NCBI GenBank assembly: GCA_963747715.1
Contig: CAVVGB010000008.1
Coordinates: 186,001 to 250,000 of the forward strand
Origin: CAVVGB01 sp963747715
Lineage (GTDB): Bacteria > Actinomycetota > Thermoleophilia > Gaiellales > Gaiellaceae
Reading direction: 5' to 3'
DNA length: 64,000 nt
A program made the translations under genes and the position numbers. How positions within the stretch are numbered: position 1 is the stretch's first letter; every line of letters begins with the position of its first letter. The notes under the pieces are model-generated. The model had not been told where the DNA came from and did no database searches. It saw only the letters and a program-made list of their open reading frames with translations. This document shows, piece by piece, positions 1 through 10,360 of the stretch.

Positions 1-57
1 GCCGGAGATGGCGCCGGCGGCGAAACCGAGGACGAGGGCGAGCAGGATCGTCGTCAT
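1..57 (-). CDS. TauE/SafE-family permease, second half (partial, runs off the window)
   Basis: Only the first 19 codons are present, starting at an ATG that overlaps the stop of the upstream half-gene in an ATGA junction. The visible peptide (MTTILLALVLGFAAGAISG) is a hydrophobic helix ending in the small-residue pattern that opens each repeat of the TSUP (TauE/SafE) membrane family. With its neighbour it appears to form a two-gene permease. The assignment rests on the neighbour and on this short motif. Confidence 0.5.
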   Translation of the reverse strand, partial: MTTILLALVLGFAAGAISG

Positions 58-416
58 TCGAGGAAGAGCGTGATCGCGATGGCGACGAGGAAGGCTGCGA
101 AAAGCACGGTCAAGAGGCGCGAAGACATGCGCTGCTGGGCCCACGTGCCTACGGCCGTGCCGGCGAGCGCCGGGATGCCGACAAGGGCCGCGTAGCCCCA
201 CTCGACCTCGCCGAGAGTCGTGAAGGAGATCGCTCCGGCAAGAGCGGTCACACCGATCGCAGCGAGCGACGTGCCGGTCGCCGGCTTGCTGTCGAAGTGC
301 GCGAGCACGATCAGCAGCGGAACCACGATGCCCCCTCCCCCGACGCCGAAGAGCGCGCTGAAGACTCCGGCGGCGACCCCGATGCCGACGTAGGTCAGAA
401 AAGACCGGGTCGGCAC
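54..416 (-). CDS. TauE/SafE (TSUP) permease, N-terminal half-protein
   Basis: A 120-residue integral membrane protein that opens with GIGVAAGVFSALFGVGGGG, the glycine-rich signature of the N-terminal repeat of TSUP anion/sulfite exporters. About four hydrophobic segments fill the rest. Normal family members are about 250 residues with two such repeats, so this is half a transporter. The second half is the next gene, overlapping by four bases. Start is GTG. The substrate cannot be read from sequence; the family exports sulfite, sulfoacetate or other organic anions. A natural split gene is more likely than a frameshift because the ATGA overlap is clean. Confidence 0.7.
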   Translation of the reverse strand: MPTRSFLTYVGIGVAAGVFSALFGVGGGGIVVPLLIVLAHFDSKPATGTSLAAIGVTALAGAISFTTLGEVEWGYAALVGIPALAGTAVGTWAQQRMSSRLLTVLFAAFLVAIAITLFLE

Positions 417-433
417 GCTCGTATCCTAGGCCG

Positions 434-1153
434 GTGCCCGGTCACGACTTGCTCGCGCCTCTCACCGAGGCGCCCGAACGTTCGGCGCTTGTCTTCGACG
501 TGGACGGCACGCTCTCGCCGATCGCGCCGAGCCCCGAGCTCGCCGTCGTCCCGGATGAGACGCGACGGGAGCTCCGGCGGCTGGTCGAGCGCTACGCGCT
601 CGTCGCGTGCCTGAGCGGCCGCGCCGGGCTCGACGCGCGCAAGCTCGTGGGCGTCGACGGGGTCGAGTACGTGGGCAACCACGGTCTCGAGCTTCATCCG
701 GATGCGCGCGCCCTCGCGCTTGCGATCGCGCGCTTTCGCGAGGCAGTGGGGCTGCCCGTCGAGGACAAGGGCATCTCGCTCGCCTACCACTACCGCGAGG
801 CGGCGGACGAGAAGGCGGCACGGGTCGAGCTCGAGAAAGTGGCGGAGTCCGCGCTCCTCGCCGGCCTCGAGCCCCGCTGGGGGCGCAAGGTGCTCGAGAT
901 CCGTCCGCGCGTCGATGCCGACAAGGGCACTGCGGTGCAGACGCTGATCGAGCGCGCCAAGGCGACACGCGCGCTCTACGCCGGCGACGACACGACCGAT
1001 TTCGACGCGTTTCGCGGCCTCAGCGAGGCCGGGCTCGAGCACGCGGTTCGCATCGCCGTCGCCTCCGACGAGGGCCCGCCCGAGCTTCAGGATGCCGCTG
1101 ACCTCGTCGTGTCCGGCCCCGACGAGCTCGTCGAGATCCTCCGCCGGCTCTAG
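434..1153 (+). CDS. otsB: Trehalose-6-phosphate phosphatase
   Basis: 239-residue HAD-superfamily phosphatase that hydrolyses trehalose 6-phosphate to trehalose in the cytoplasm. The catalytic nucleophile motif FDVDGTLSP (Asp22 and Asp24) is near the N terminus, and the metal-binding GDDTTDFDAF motif lies at about residue 181. Between them is the small cap domain typical of OtsB. Length is normal. Start is GTG, 17 bases from the divergent permease gene. No otsA is visible here. The last four bases overlap the convergent racemase gene. Confidence 0.88.
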   Translation: MPGHDLLAPLTEAPERSALVFDVDGTLSPIAPSPELAVVPDETRRELRRLVERYALVACLSGRAGLDARKLVGVDGVEYVGNHGLELHPDARALALAIARFREAVGLPVEDKGISLAYHYREAADEKAARVELEKVAESALLAGLEPRWGRKVLEIRPRVDADKGTAVQTLIERAKATRALYAGDDTTDFDAFRGLSEAGLEHAVRIAVASDEGPPELQDAADLVVSGPDELVEILRRL

Positions 1154-2121
1154 CGAAGGAGAAAGCCGGTGCCGAGCGGATCGCTCGGCTGGAGCACGAA
1201 CTGGTGGAAGCCCGTGAGGTGCGCGCTGCCCGCGATCTCAGTGACGACGGCCGGAAAAGCTTCCACCTGAGTGTCGCCGGTGACGCGCGCCTCGAACTCC
1301 GTCCCGATCACGCTCTCGTGCACGAACGTCTCGCCCCGCGGCAGGGTCCCGTCGCGGTCGAGCAGCGCCAGCCGTGCCGATGTCCCGCTCCCGCACGGCG
1401 AGCGGTCGACCTCGCCATCGGCGAAGACCGTGATGTTGCGGCGACCCTGCACGAAGATGACGCCGTAGATGTCGCGGAGCTCCGGCTCGAGCGGATGCAC
1501 GACATCGCGCGCCGTCTCGATCGCCGCCTTGATCTCACGCCCGAGCGCGATGAACTCCGTGACGTTGGCCGGCTCGACCTTGAGCCCCACGGACTCCGCT
1601 GTGACAAACGCGTAGAACGCGCCGCCGAACGAGATGTCGGCGCGAACCCTTCCGCGGGACGTCTCGACCTCCAAGCCCTGCTCGAACACGAACGACGGCA
1701 CGTTCGTGAAACGAACGCGCTCCACCTTGCCGTCCTTCACCGTGGCGACGACCGGAAGGCGCCCGGACGGCACGTCGAGGGTGAGCGTCGTCTCGGGCTC
1801 GGTTCCGGCGATCATCCCCGTCTCGATCGCCGCGGTGGCGAGCGCGATCGTCCCGTGCCCGCAGGCGGTCGAGTAGCCGGCGTTGTGGAAGAAGAGGACA
1901 CCGAGGTCAGCGCCCTCGTCCTCGGGGTCGGTGAGAAAGCATCCGTACATGTCGGCGTGCCCGCGTGGCTCGCAGACGAGCAGGCGGCGGACGTCGTCCA
2001 GGTGCTCCAGCGCGTAGCGCCGCTTCTCGAGGATCGTCTTTCCCGGGATGGGACCGACGCCGTCCTTGACGATGCGAAACGGCTCGCCGGCAGTGTGGTA
2101 GTCGATCGTCGTGACGATCAT
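1150..2121 (-). CDS. Proline racemase / 4-hydroxyproline 2-epimerase family enzyme
   Basis: 323-residue cofactor-independent racemase. Both catalytic cysteines are present: Cys87 in TACGHGT and Cys243 in RSPCGSGTSAR. That pair separates true racemases and epimerases from the dehydratase branch, where one cysteine is replaced. The family interconverts L- and D-proline or trans-4-hydroxy-L-proline and cis-4-hydroxy-D-proline; the substrate cannot be fixed from these motifs. The ATG start gives the conserved MIVTTIDYHTAGEP beginning. It lies directly after the decarboxylase gene and probably shares its transcript. Confidence 0.82.
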   Translation of the reverse strand: MIVTTIDYHTAGEPFRIVKDGVGPIPGKTILEKRRYALEHLDDVRRLLVCEPRGHADMYGCFLTDPEDEGADLGVLFFHNAGYSTACGHGTIALATAAIETGMIAGTEPETTLTLDVPSGRLPVVATVKDGKVERVRFTNVPSFVFEQGLEVETSRGRVRADISFGGAFYAFVTAESVGLKVEPANVTEFIALGREIKAAIETARDVVHPLEPELRDIYGVIFVQGRRNITVFADGEVDRSPCGSGTSARLALLDRDGTLPRGETFVHESVIGTEFEARVTGDTQVEAFPAVVTEIAGSAHLTGFHQFVLQPSDPLGTGFLLR

Positions 2122-3430
2122 TCGGCCGCTTCGCGAGCACTTCCCACGCGCGGGCGACGTCGCCCTCCGTCGTACGCACGTTGCCGACGGCGAGGCGCAG
2201 CACATAGCGGCCGTTCAACCGGGTCCCCGAGATGTAGATCTCACCGCTCGCGTTCACGCGCTCGAGCAGCGCCTCGTTCTCCTCGTCGGAGCCCTCCCGC
2301 CGGAAGCACACGACGGAGAACGGATGCGGCGCGACGATCTCCCAACCGGGCTCGGCCTCGATCCAGGAAGCGAAGAGATCGGCGAAACGGACGTGCTCGC
2401 GGATCAGCTGCTCCAAGCCGGCACGGCCGTAGCAGCGCATGACGGCCCAGAGCTTGAGCGCGCGAAAGCGGCGGCCGAGCGCCGGGCCGTAATCCTTCAG
2501 GTTGACCACGCCTTCCTCAGGCGTCCGCAGGTACTCGGGCAACGCGCTGAAGGCCTGGAGGAGCAGCTCTGGCCTGCGCGTCCAGAAACACGAGCAGTCC
2601 ATGGGGGTGAAGAACCACTTGTGTGCGTTGACGACGACGGAATCCGCTCGCTCGGCGCCCGCCAGGGTCCAGCGGAGCTCGGGGCAGATGGCCGCGGAGC
2701 CGGCGTACGCCGCATCGACGTGGAGCCACGCGCCGTGCGCCGCGCACAGATCGGCGATCGGGGCGACCGGATCGACCGCGGTGGTGCCCGTCGTCCCGAC
2801 CGTCGGCACGACGGCTGCGATGCCGCCCCGCTCGAGCTCTGCCGCGACGGCGTCTACTCGCATCCGAAACTCGTCGTCGACGGGCAGCGTGCGGTACTCG
2901 AGCCCGAGCAGGCGCGCGGCCTTCTCGACGGAGAAGTTGGCCTGCTCGGAGGCGAGGACCGCGCCATCCGGAACGAGCTCGCGCGCGGCGGCGAGCGCCG
3001 AGATCGTCGAGATCGAGGCCGTGTCCTCGATGTGGCCGTGGAGGCCCGGCGGCAATCCGAGGAGCTGCGCCATCCAGTCGAGCACGAGGCTCTCGAGCTC
3101 CGTGGCGGCCGGGCCCGTGTGCCACACCATCGTGTTGACGTTCAGAGCGGCGGCGATGAACTCGGCAAGGATGGCCGGCTCGGACCCGCTCGTCGCGAAG
3201 TACGCGAAAAAGCGCGGATGGTTCCAGTGCGTCGTTGCCGGGATGAGGATGTCGTCCAGATCGCGCAGCAGGTCCTCGAACGGCTCCCCGGTTTCCGGCG
3301 GCGACGCCGGCAACGCAGCTCGCACGGCACCCGGCTCCACGCGCGCGAGCACGGGGTACTCGCCGACGCGCTCCAGGTAATCGGCGACCCAGTCGAGCGC
3401 GGCGGCGCCGTCGCGCCGAAAGTCGATCAC
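2118..3430 (-). CDS. Group II pyridoxal-phosphate amino acid decarboxylase (aromatic type), frame disturbed at the 3' end
   Basis: About 437 residues of a PLP-dependent decarboxylase of the DDC/tryptophan decarboxylase family, which converts aromatic amino acids to amines. The PLP lysine is in NAHKWFFTPMDCS and the cofactor aspartate in HVDAAYAGSA. The GTG start overlaps the polX stop (GTGA). As sequenced, the frame does not stop where the family ends (AWEVLAKRP) but stays open to base 1907, reading nonsense over the racemase gene. One missing base near 2,130 would restore a TGA overlapping the racemase ATG, so I end the gene there. Aromatic specificity is inferred from the family. Confidence 0.82.
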
Positions 3431-5142
3431 CGGCGCAGCATTCGTTGGATGTCGCGCCACGAGCGCGTGTTGACGACGTTGTCGGCCGTCAGCCAGCCGC
3501 GGCGCGCCTGCGCGACGCCCAGCTCGAGGTTCTGGAGCTCGTGGACGCGGTGCGCGTCGGTCGAGACGACGATCCCGACGCCTGCTTCGGCCGCCGCTTG
3601 CGCATGCGTGTCGATGAGGTCGAGGCGGTCGGGCTGCGAGTTGATCTCGAGGAACTTGCCGTTCTCGAAAGCGGCGGCGACCACGGCCTCGAAGTCGATG
3701 TCGTAGGGATCGCGGCGGTTGAGCTTGCGCCCGGTGGGGTGGCCGATGCAATCGACGTGGGGATTCTCGAGCGCGGTGATCATCCGCTTCGTGATCCGGT
3801 CCCGCGGCTGGTCGAAGCCCGAGTGGATCGATCCCATCACCCAGTCGCGCTCGGCGAGAACGTCGTCCGGCATGTCCACCGACCCGTCCGCGCGGATGTC
3901 GACCTCCACCCCGGAGAGGACGCGCACCCCCTTCGTGCGCTCGTTGATCCGCGCGATCGCCTCGGCCTGGAGGTCGAGGCGTCCGTCCTTCAGTCGCTTG
4001 GCGTGGTCGCAGATGGCGATGTAGCTGTGGCCGAGCGCGCGCGCAGCCTCGACCATCTCTTCGAGCGTCCCGCGACCGTCGGACCAGTCCGTGTGCATGT
4101 GCAGGTCGCCGCGCAGGTCGCCGAGCTCGACGAGGCGGGGTAGCCCGCCGTTGCGCGCAGCGACGAGCTCGCCGCGGTTCTCGCGCAGCTCGGGCGGGAT
4201 CCACTCGTAGCCGAGGTGCCGGTAGAGCTCCTCCTCGTCGGCGGCGTGGAAGACCTCGCCCGTCTCGGTGTTCTCAACGCCGTACTCCGACACGGACAGC
4301 TTGCGCCGTACGGCGTCCTCGCGAAGAGCGACGTTGTGCGCGGCCGAGCCGGTGAAGTGCTGAAGCAGGCTGCCGTAGCTCTCCGGCGGCACCACGCGCA
4401 AGTCGAAGCGCAGACCGTCGTGCGAGACGACGGTCGTCTTCGTCGATCCGCGCGCGAGCACCTCCGCGACCCACGGCAGCGAGGCGAAGTGCGTCGTGAG
4501 CGCGCCCGGATCGGTGGCCGTCGCGATGATGTCGAGGTCGTGCACCGTCTCGCACCGCCGGCGCACGCTGCCCGCTTCGGACACTCGCTCCGTCGCCGGG
4601 TGCTCGCGTAGCTCCGTCACCGCCCGTTCGACGGCGGGAAGGACGTGCCCGAGGAGCGCCCGCCGCTCCACCTTGGCCTTCGGCTTGGCGAGCGCGGCGA
4701 GCACCTTCTCCTCGGTCTTCTTGCCGAGCCCGGGCAGCTCGCTCAGCCGCCCCTGTTCCGCGGCCGCCCTCAGGTCCTCCGCCGACGTGACGCCGAGCTC
4801 GGTCCACAGCTTGCGCGCCGTCTTCGGGCCGAGGCCGGGAACGTGCATCACCTCGACGAGACCGGTGGGGAGGCGATCGCGGATCTTTGCGAGTGCGGCC
4901 AAGTCGCCGGTCTCGGTGTACTCGACGATCTTGTTCTCGATCGTCGTGCCGATGCCGGAGAGCTTCGTCGCTTTGCCCTCCAGGGCGAGCTGGGCAACGG
5001 GAACGGCCGCTTCGCGGATCCTTGTGGCCGCCTTGCGGTAGGCGGCCAGCCGGAAGGCGTCGGCACCGTCGAGCTCGAGCAGGTCGGCGAGCAGCTCGAG
5101 AAGGTCGGCCAGCTCGGCGTTCTTGGGCAGCGCCTTCGCCAC
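3427..5142 (-). CDS. polX: DNA polymerase X family protein with PHP domain
   Basis: 571 residues from a GTG start. The N-terminal part has helix-hairpin-helix segments (VPGLGPKTARK, LPGLGKKTEEK) and a polymerase-beta-like nucleotidyltransferase core with the HDLDIIA aspartates. The C-terminal PHP domain begins at DLHMHTDWSDGRG and carries further metal ligands (CDHAKR, EVDIRADG, STDAHR). Bacterial PolX fills short gaps in base-excision repair, with 3'-5' exonuclease activity from the PHP domain. An in-frame ATG at 5172 would overlap the divergent glycosyltransferase start, so the GTG is preferred. It overlaps the decarboxylase by four bases. Confidence 0.9.
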   Translation of the reverse strand: MAKALPKNAELADLLELLADLLELDGADAFRLAAYRKAATRIREAAVPVAQLALEGKATKLSGIGTTIENKIVEYTETGDLAALAKIRDRLPTGLVEVMHVPGLGPKTARKLWTELGVTSAEDLRAAAEQGRLSELPGLGKKTEEKVLAALAKPKAKVERRALLGHVLPAVERAVTELREHPATERVSEAGSVRRRCETVHDLDIIATATDPGALTTHFASLPWVAEVLARGSTKTTVVSHDGLRFDLRVVPPESYGSLLQHFTGSAAHNVALREDAVRRKLSVSEYGVENTETGEVFHAADEEELYRHLGYEWIPPELRENRGELVAARNGGLPRLVELGDLRGDLHMHTDWSDGRGTLEEMVEAARALGHSYIAICDHAKRLKDGRLDLQAEAIARINERTKGVRVLSGVEVDIRADGSVDMPDDVLAERDWVMGSIHSGFDQPRDRITKRMITALENPHVDCIGHPTGRKLNRRDPYDIDFEAVVAAAFENGKFLEINSQPDRLDLIDTHAQAAAEAGVGIVVSTDAHRVHELQNLELGVAQARRGWLTADNVVNTRSWRDIQRMLRR

Positions 5143-5149
5143 GCGGGCG

Positions 5150-5887
5150 ATGATACGCCCGGTGCGGCTCACGATCTGCCTGCCTACCTACAACGAGCGC
5201 GAGAACCTGGAGCCCATGGTCGCGGCGCTCGAAGAGGTCATCGACGACCACGGGCTCGACGCGACCGTGCTCGTTGTCGACGACAACTCGCCCGACGGGA
5301 CGGGAGAGCTCGCCGACCGGCTGGCGGAGGAATCGCGTCGAGTTCGCGTCCTCCACCGCGAACGTAAGGAGGGCCTGGGGCCTGCGTACATCGCTGCGTT
5401 TCGCGCCGCGGTCGAGGAGGGCGCCGAGCTCGTGCTCACCATGGACTGTGACTTTTCCCACGATCCCGCCGACGTTCCCCGCCTCGTCGCTGCCGCCGAC
5501 GGGGCCGACGTCGTGATCGGCTCGCGCTACGTGGGCGGAGGCGGTGTGCGCAACTGGGGCCTCGTGCGCCGCGTGGTCAGCCGCGGGGGCTGCCTGTATG
5601 CCCAGGTCCTGCTCGGCGCCGGCATCCGCGACCTGACCGGCGGCTTCAAGTGCTACCGGCGCGAGGTGCTCGAGCGCATCGGCCTCGACCGCATCTCGTC
5701 GAAGGGCTACGCCTTCCAGATCGAGACGACCTACCGAGCCCTCCGCGCCGGCTTCCGCGTCCTCGAGGTCCCCATCGTCTTCACCGACCGGGAGGCGGGC
5801 CGCTCGAAGATGAGCCGGGGCATCGTCCTCGAGGCGGTCGGCCGCGTTCCCGCCTTGCGCCTGCGGGCGCTGCGGGGACGTCTCTGA
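5150..5887 (+). CDS. Polyprenol-phosphate mannosyltransferase-like family 2 glycosyltransferase
   Basis: About 245 residues of the Dpm1 type. The GT-A fold is marked by ICLPTYNERENL at the N terminus, DDNSPDGTGELA, and the metal-binding LTMDCDFSHDP. The GGFKCYRREVL segment is typical of dolichol-phosphate mannose synthase homologues. Such enzymes move mannose or glucose from a nucleotide sugar to a polyprenyl phosphate at the membrane. No C-terminal transmembrane domain is present, so it is the short soluble form. Start could be ATG 5150 or GTG 5162. It is divergent from polX with only a few bases between. Confidence 0.82.
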   Translation: MIRPVRLTICLPTYNERENLEPMVAALEEVIDDHGLDATVLVVDDNSPDGTGELADRLAEESRRVRVLHRERKEGLGPAYIAAFRAAVEEGAELVLTMDCDFSHDPADVPRLVAAADGADVVIGSRYVGGGGVRNWGLVRRVVSRGGCLYAQVLLGAGIRDLTGGFKCYRREVLERIGLDRISSKGYAFQIETTYRALRAGFRVLEVPIVFTDREAGRSKMSRGIVLEAVGRVPALRLRALRGRL

Positions 5888-5906
5888 CGCTGGCTATAGT
5901 CCGTTC

Positions 5907-6236
5907 ATGGTCTCCGAGGTCACCGACGACACCTTCGAGCAGGACGTCCTCCAGGCCACCCAGCCCGTGGTGGTGGATTTCTGGGCCCCGTGGTGCGGCC
6001 CGTGCCGCGTCGTCAATCCGATCATCGAGGACCTCGCCTCCCAGCACGGCGAGCGCGTCAAGTTCCTCAAGCTGAACGTGGACGACAACCCCGGTACGTC
6101 GGCGCGGTACAACGTCCTCTCGATCCCGACGGTCATCCTCTTCGAGGGCGGGGAGCCCCAGGAGGCCGTCATCGGCGCGCGCTCGAAGGGCCACTACGAG
6201 TCGGCGTGGGAGCGCTGGCTCGTCGCCGCCGCCTAG
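5907..6236 (+). CDS. trxA: Thioredoxin
   Basis: 109-residue thioredoxin with the active-site WCGPC (Cys30 and Cys33) after the beta strand VVVDFWAPW, and the cis-proline segment LSIPTVILF. Length and motif spacing match cytoplasmic thioredoxins that reduce protein disulfides. It follows the glycosyltransferase by 19 bases and is convergent with thiL. No thioredoxin reductase is nearby. Confidence 0.93.
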   Translation: MVSEVTDDTFEQDVLQATQPVVVDFWAPWCGPCRVVNPIIEDLASQHGERVKFLKLNVDDNPGTSARYNVLSIPTVILFEGGEPQEAVIGARSKGHYESAWERWLVAAA

Positions 6237-6240
6237 CTAG

Positions 6241-7084
6241 CTACGTGTAGCGAAACGAGTCCCACCCGCCGTGGTCGATGCGGGTGCTGGAACGCAGCGG
6301 TCCCTCGCACTTCCCGACGACGAAGAATCCGCTCGCCGCTGCATCCTCGGGAGAGAGGGCGGCCAGGAGCTCGTAATCCTCGCCCATCGTCCAGAAGGGG
6401 AGGTCTGCGACGCGCTCGATCCCCTCTGCGACCGGTAGGTCGTCCGCCGTGATCGTCACGCCGCAACCAGAGCGCTCGGCGATTCGAGCGGCGTCCATGC
6501 CGATGCCGTCGGAGACATCGATCATCGCGTGGGCGACACGCGCGAGCTTCCTTCCTTCTTTGATGCGGATGAGAGGCCGGCGGTGCCGCTCGACGAATTG
6601 ATCGAACCCCTCGAGTCCGTGAGCCAGGACATGCAATCCTGCTGCGGAGGCGCCGAGCGGGCCTGTAACGACGAGGGCGTCGCCCGGTTGGGCGCCCGCA
6701 CGACCCGGAACGCGCTCGCTTCGGCCTAGCGCAGTAACCGTGATGGACACGACAGGCGAGCTGGTCAGGTCGCCGCCGACCACGGGCACTTCGGCCTCAC
6801 CCAGCCCTTCGTAGAGCTCGAAGATGTTTTCCGCCTCCTCAGCGGGCGGTACGGCGAGCGAGACCAAAAGTCCACTCGGCTCCGCGCCCATGGCGGCGAG
6901 GTCGCTCAGGTTGACCGCGGCGGCCTTGTAGCCGAGATCGCGCCACGAGGTCCACTCGAGCCGGAAATGCACGTCCTGGACAAGCGTGTCCTGCGTAACG
7001 ACGTACCCCTCCGACAAGACCGCACCCTCGGCGTCGAGCCCCGAAATCAGTCCGCGATCCTCGAGCTCCCCGAGGAGCTCGAGC

Positions 7085-7107
<23 letters not shown>
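6241..7107 (-). CDS. thiL: Thiamine-monophosphate kinase
   Basis: 288 residues with the ThiL hallmarks: DTLVQDVHF and the KAAAVNLSDLAAMGAEP helix, both metal/ATP-binding, followed by DVSDGIGMDAARIA. ThiL phosphorylates thiamine monophosphate to the diphosphate coenzyme. The start overlaps the end of thiD by 23 bases, so the two thiamine genes are translationally linked. The 3' end lies within a few bases of the convergent trxA stop, with no obvious terminator between. Confidence 0.92.
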
Positions 7108-7888
<781 letters not shown>

Positions 7889-7915
7889 CGATGGCTGAGG
7901 CTACCATCGGCCTCC

Positions 7916-10166
7916 GTGGCGACTGCGATCGGATCCTGGGACGAGCTTCTCGCCGGAGAGGAGATCGCGTACCGGACCGAGGTGCCCGCGCGCGCGGCGG
8001 AGCTGGTCCCGCTTCCGTCCACGCTTCACCCGCGCGTGCGCGATGCGCTCGCGGCTCGCGGCATCGACCGCCTCTACCGCCACCAGGCGCAGACCTTCGA
8101 GGCGAGCGAGCGAGGCGAGCACGTGGTCGTCGCGACGGGAACCGCGAGCGGCAAGACGCTCGCGTTCAACCTGCCTGTGCTGAACGCCCTCGCCGCAGAG
8201 CCGAAGCTGCGCGCGCTCTACCTCTACCCCACGAAGGCGCTGGCCCAGGATCAGGCACGAGCACTTGCGGCGCTCAAGGTTCCCCGGCTTCGCCCGGCGA
8301 TCTACGACGGCGACACCGAGACGGAGCGGCGCTGGCAGATCCGCAAGTGGGCGAACGCCATCCTCTCCAACCCCGACATGCTCCACGTGGGCGTCCTTCC
8401 GCACCACGACCGCTGGGGCGACGTCCTCCAGAACCTGCGCTACGTCATCGTCGACGAGGCACACGTCTACCGCGGCGTGTTCGGCTCGCACGTCGCCAAC
8501 GTGCTGCGGCGCTTGCGGCGCGCCGCGCAGATCTACGGAGCGGATCCTCAGTTCCTGCTCGCATCCGCGACGATCGCCAATCCCGGCGAGCTCGCTTTCG
8601 ATCTGACCGGCCTACGGGCGACCGTGGTCGCCGCCGACACCGCCTCGCACGCGGCTCGCACGATCGCCTTCTGGAACCCGCCGCTCCTCGACGAGGAGAT
8701 GGGGTTGCGGGCGAGCGCGCTCGGTGAGGGGGCGCGGCTCCTCGCCGGTCTCGCGGAGCAGGGGCTCCGCACGATCTGCTTCGCCAAGTCGCGCAAGGCC
8801 GCCGAGCTCATCCACCGCTTCGCGTGCGAACGCCTCGAGCCCGACGTCGCCGCGCGCCTGTCCCCCTATCGCGCGGGCTACACGCCTCAGCAACGACGCG
8901 ACATCGAGCGCCGGCTCGTCGAAGGGCGAGTTACTTGGCGTGACCGCCACGGACGCGCTCGAGCTGGGAATCGACATCGGTCTTCTCGACTGCGCCCTCT
9001 CGGTGGGCTTCCCGAGCACGGTCGCGAGCCTGCGGCAGCAGTGGGGACGTGCCGGACGGACCGAGCACGGCCTCGCGGTGCTCGTGGCGAGCGAAGACGC
9101 GCTCGACCAGTTCTTCATGCGCGAGCCCGAGGCGCTTCTGCGTCGCAACGTCGAAGCCGCCATCCTCGACCACAGGAACCCGCGCGTCCTCGACGGTCAC
9201 GTGCGGGCGGCGGCGTTCGAGGCGCCGCTCGACGAGCGCGACATCTCGGTGCTCGGTGAGGAGGCCCTCGATCGCGCCGCCGTCCTTGCCGACGGAGGAG
9301 ACCTCAAGGCGACGAAAGCCGGCTACGTCTGGGCCGGGCGTGACTACCCGGCGGGCCGCTTCTCACTGCGCTCGACCACGCCGGACGCATTCGCCGTCAT
9401 CGAGTCCGAGACCGGTGCGGTGCTCGGGATCGTCGAGCGCGAGCGTGCGTACGGGACCGTGCACGAAGGGGCGGTCTACCTCCACCTCGGTACCTCGTAC
9501 CGCGTCTCGTCACTCGACCTCGGCAGCCGTACGGCGCTCGTCGAGCGGTTCGACGGCGACTACTACACGCAGGCCAAGAAGGAGACGATGACGGCGATCG
9601 AGCGGGCGCACGTCGTCGAGAAGCGACTCGCCCTCGAGGCGTCCTTCGGAACGGTGAGCGTCACCGAGCAGGTGATCGCCTACCAGAAGCGATCGATTCG
9701 CGACCAGGAGGTTCTGGATCTCGTGCCGCTCGAGCTGCCCGAGACGACGTTCGTGACGGAGGCGGTCTGGTTCGTGCCCGAGCCGTGGATGCTGGCCGGC
9801 CTCGAGGAGGCGCGGCTGCTGGGAGCCCTCCACGCGGCCGAGCACACGCTGATCGCGCTGCTCCCGCTCTGGGCGATGTGCGACCGCTGGGACATCGGCG
9901 GGCTCTCGACCAACTTCCACTTCCAGACGGGCGAGCCCACGATCTTCATCTACGACGGGCATCCCGGCGGGGTCGGGATCACGGAGCGCGGCTACGCGCA
10001 GTTCGAGGGCTGGGTGGCAGATACCGCCAAGCTGCTCGCCGGCTGTCCATGCGAAAGCGGCTGCCCCTCCTGCGTGCAATCACCGAAATGCGGCAACCTG
10101 AACGAGTACCTGGACAAGGCGGCCGCCCTCTTGCTCTTGCGGCGAATGCTGGACGGCCCTAGCTAG
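7916..10166 (+). CDS. DEAD/DEAH-box helicase with DUF1998 (MrfA/YprA type), one frameshift
   Basis: About 750 residues after repair. Domain 1 has Walker A ATGTASGKT (residues 73 to 81) and DEAH at 180 to 183. Domain 2 has GVTATDALELGIDIG and the QQWGRAGR motif VI. The C-terminal DUF1998 module carries four cysteines in CPCESGCPSCVQSPKCGN, which bind a metal in MrfA, a mitomycin-repair helicase in Bacillus. The reading frame breaks at about 8,928: an extra G in the run GGG of a valine-glutamate-glycine stretch moves the frame by one, and removing it restores motif V. Start is GTG. Confidence 0.85.
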
Positions 10167-10342
10167 GAGGGCTTGGGGCGCGGACGGCGCACGAGCTCGC
10201 CGCCGCAGTTCGGGCAGACGAGGCTCATCGAATCCGAGCACGCCCGGCAGAACGTGCATTCGAAGCTGCAGACGTACGCCTCGCCCTCGGGCGTGAGCGA
10301 GACGCCGCAGCGCTCGCAGGAGGCTCTCATCTCGAGCGCCAT
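10163..10342 (-). CDS. Small DUF1272-type zinc protein
   Basis: A 59-residue protein that I translated by hand. It starts MALEMRASCERCG and has cysteine pairs CERC, CSFECTFC and CPNC, with an Arg/Pro-rich end. The arrangement of eight cysteines fits the DUF1272 family of tiny zinc-ribbon proteins, whose function is unknown. The start ATG lies 18 bases from the divergent ndh start, and its stop overlaps that of the convergent helicase by four bases. The dense cysteine pattern makes a chance reading frame unlikely. Confidence 0.72.
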   Translation of the reverse strand: MALEMRASCERCGVSLTPEGEAYVCSFECTFCRACSDSMSLVCPNCGGELVRRPRPKPS

Positions 10343-10360
10343 TCATGGAAATACTGCTGC

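Noticed and set aside
1907..2118. Decarboxylase frame overlapping the racemase gene by over 200 bases
   Set aside because: The extension is out-of-frame racemase sequence with no family similarity; one missing base explains the lost stop.
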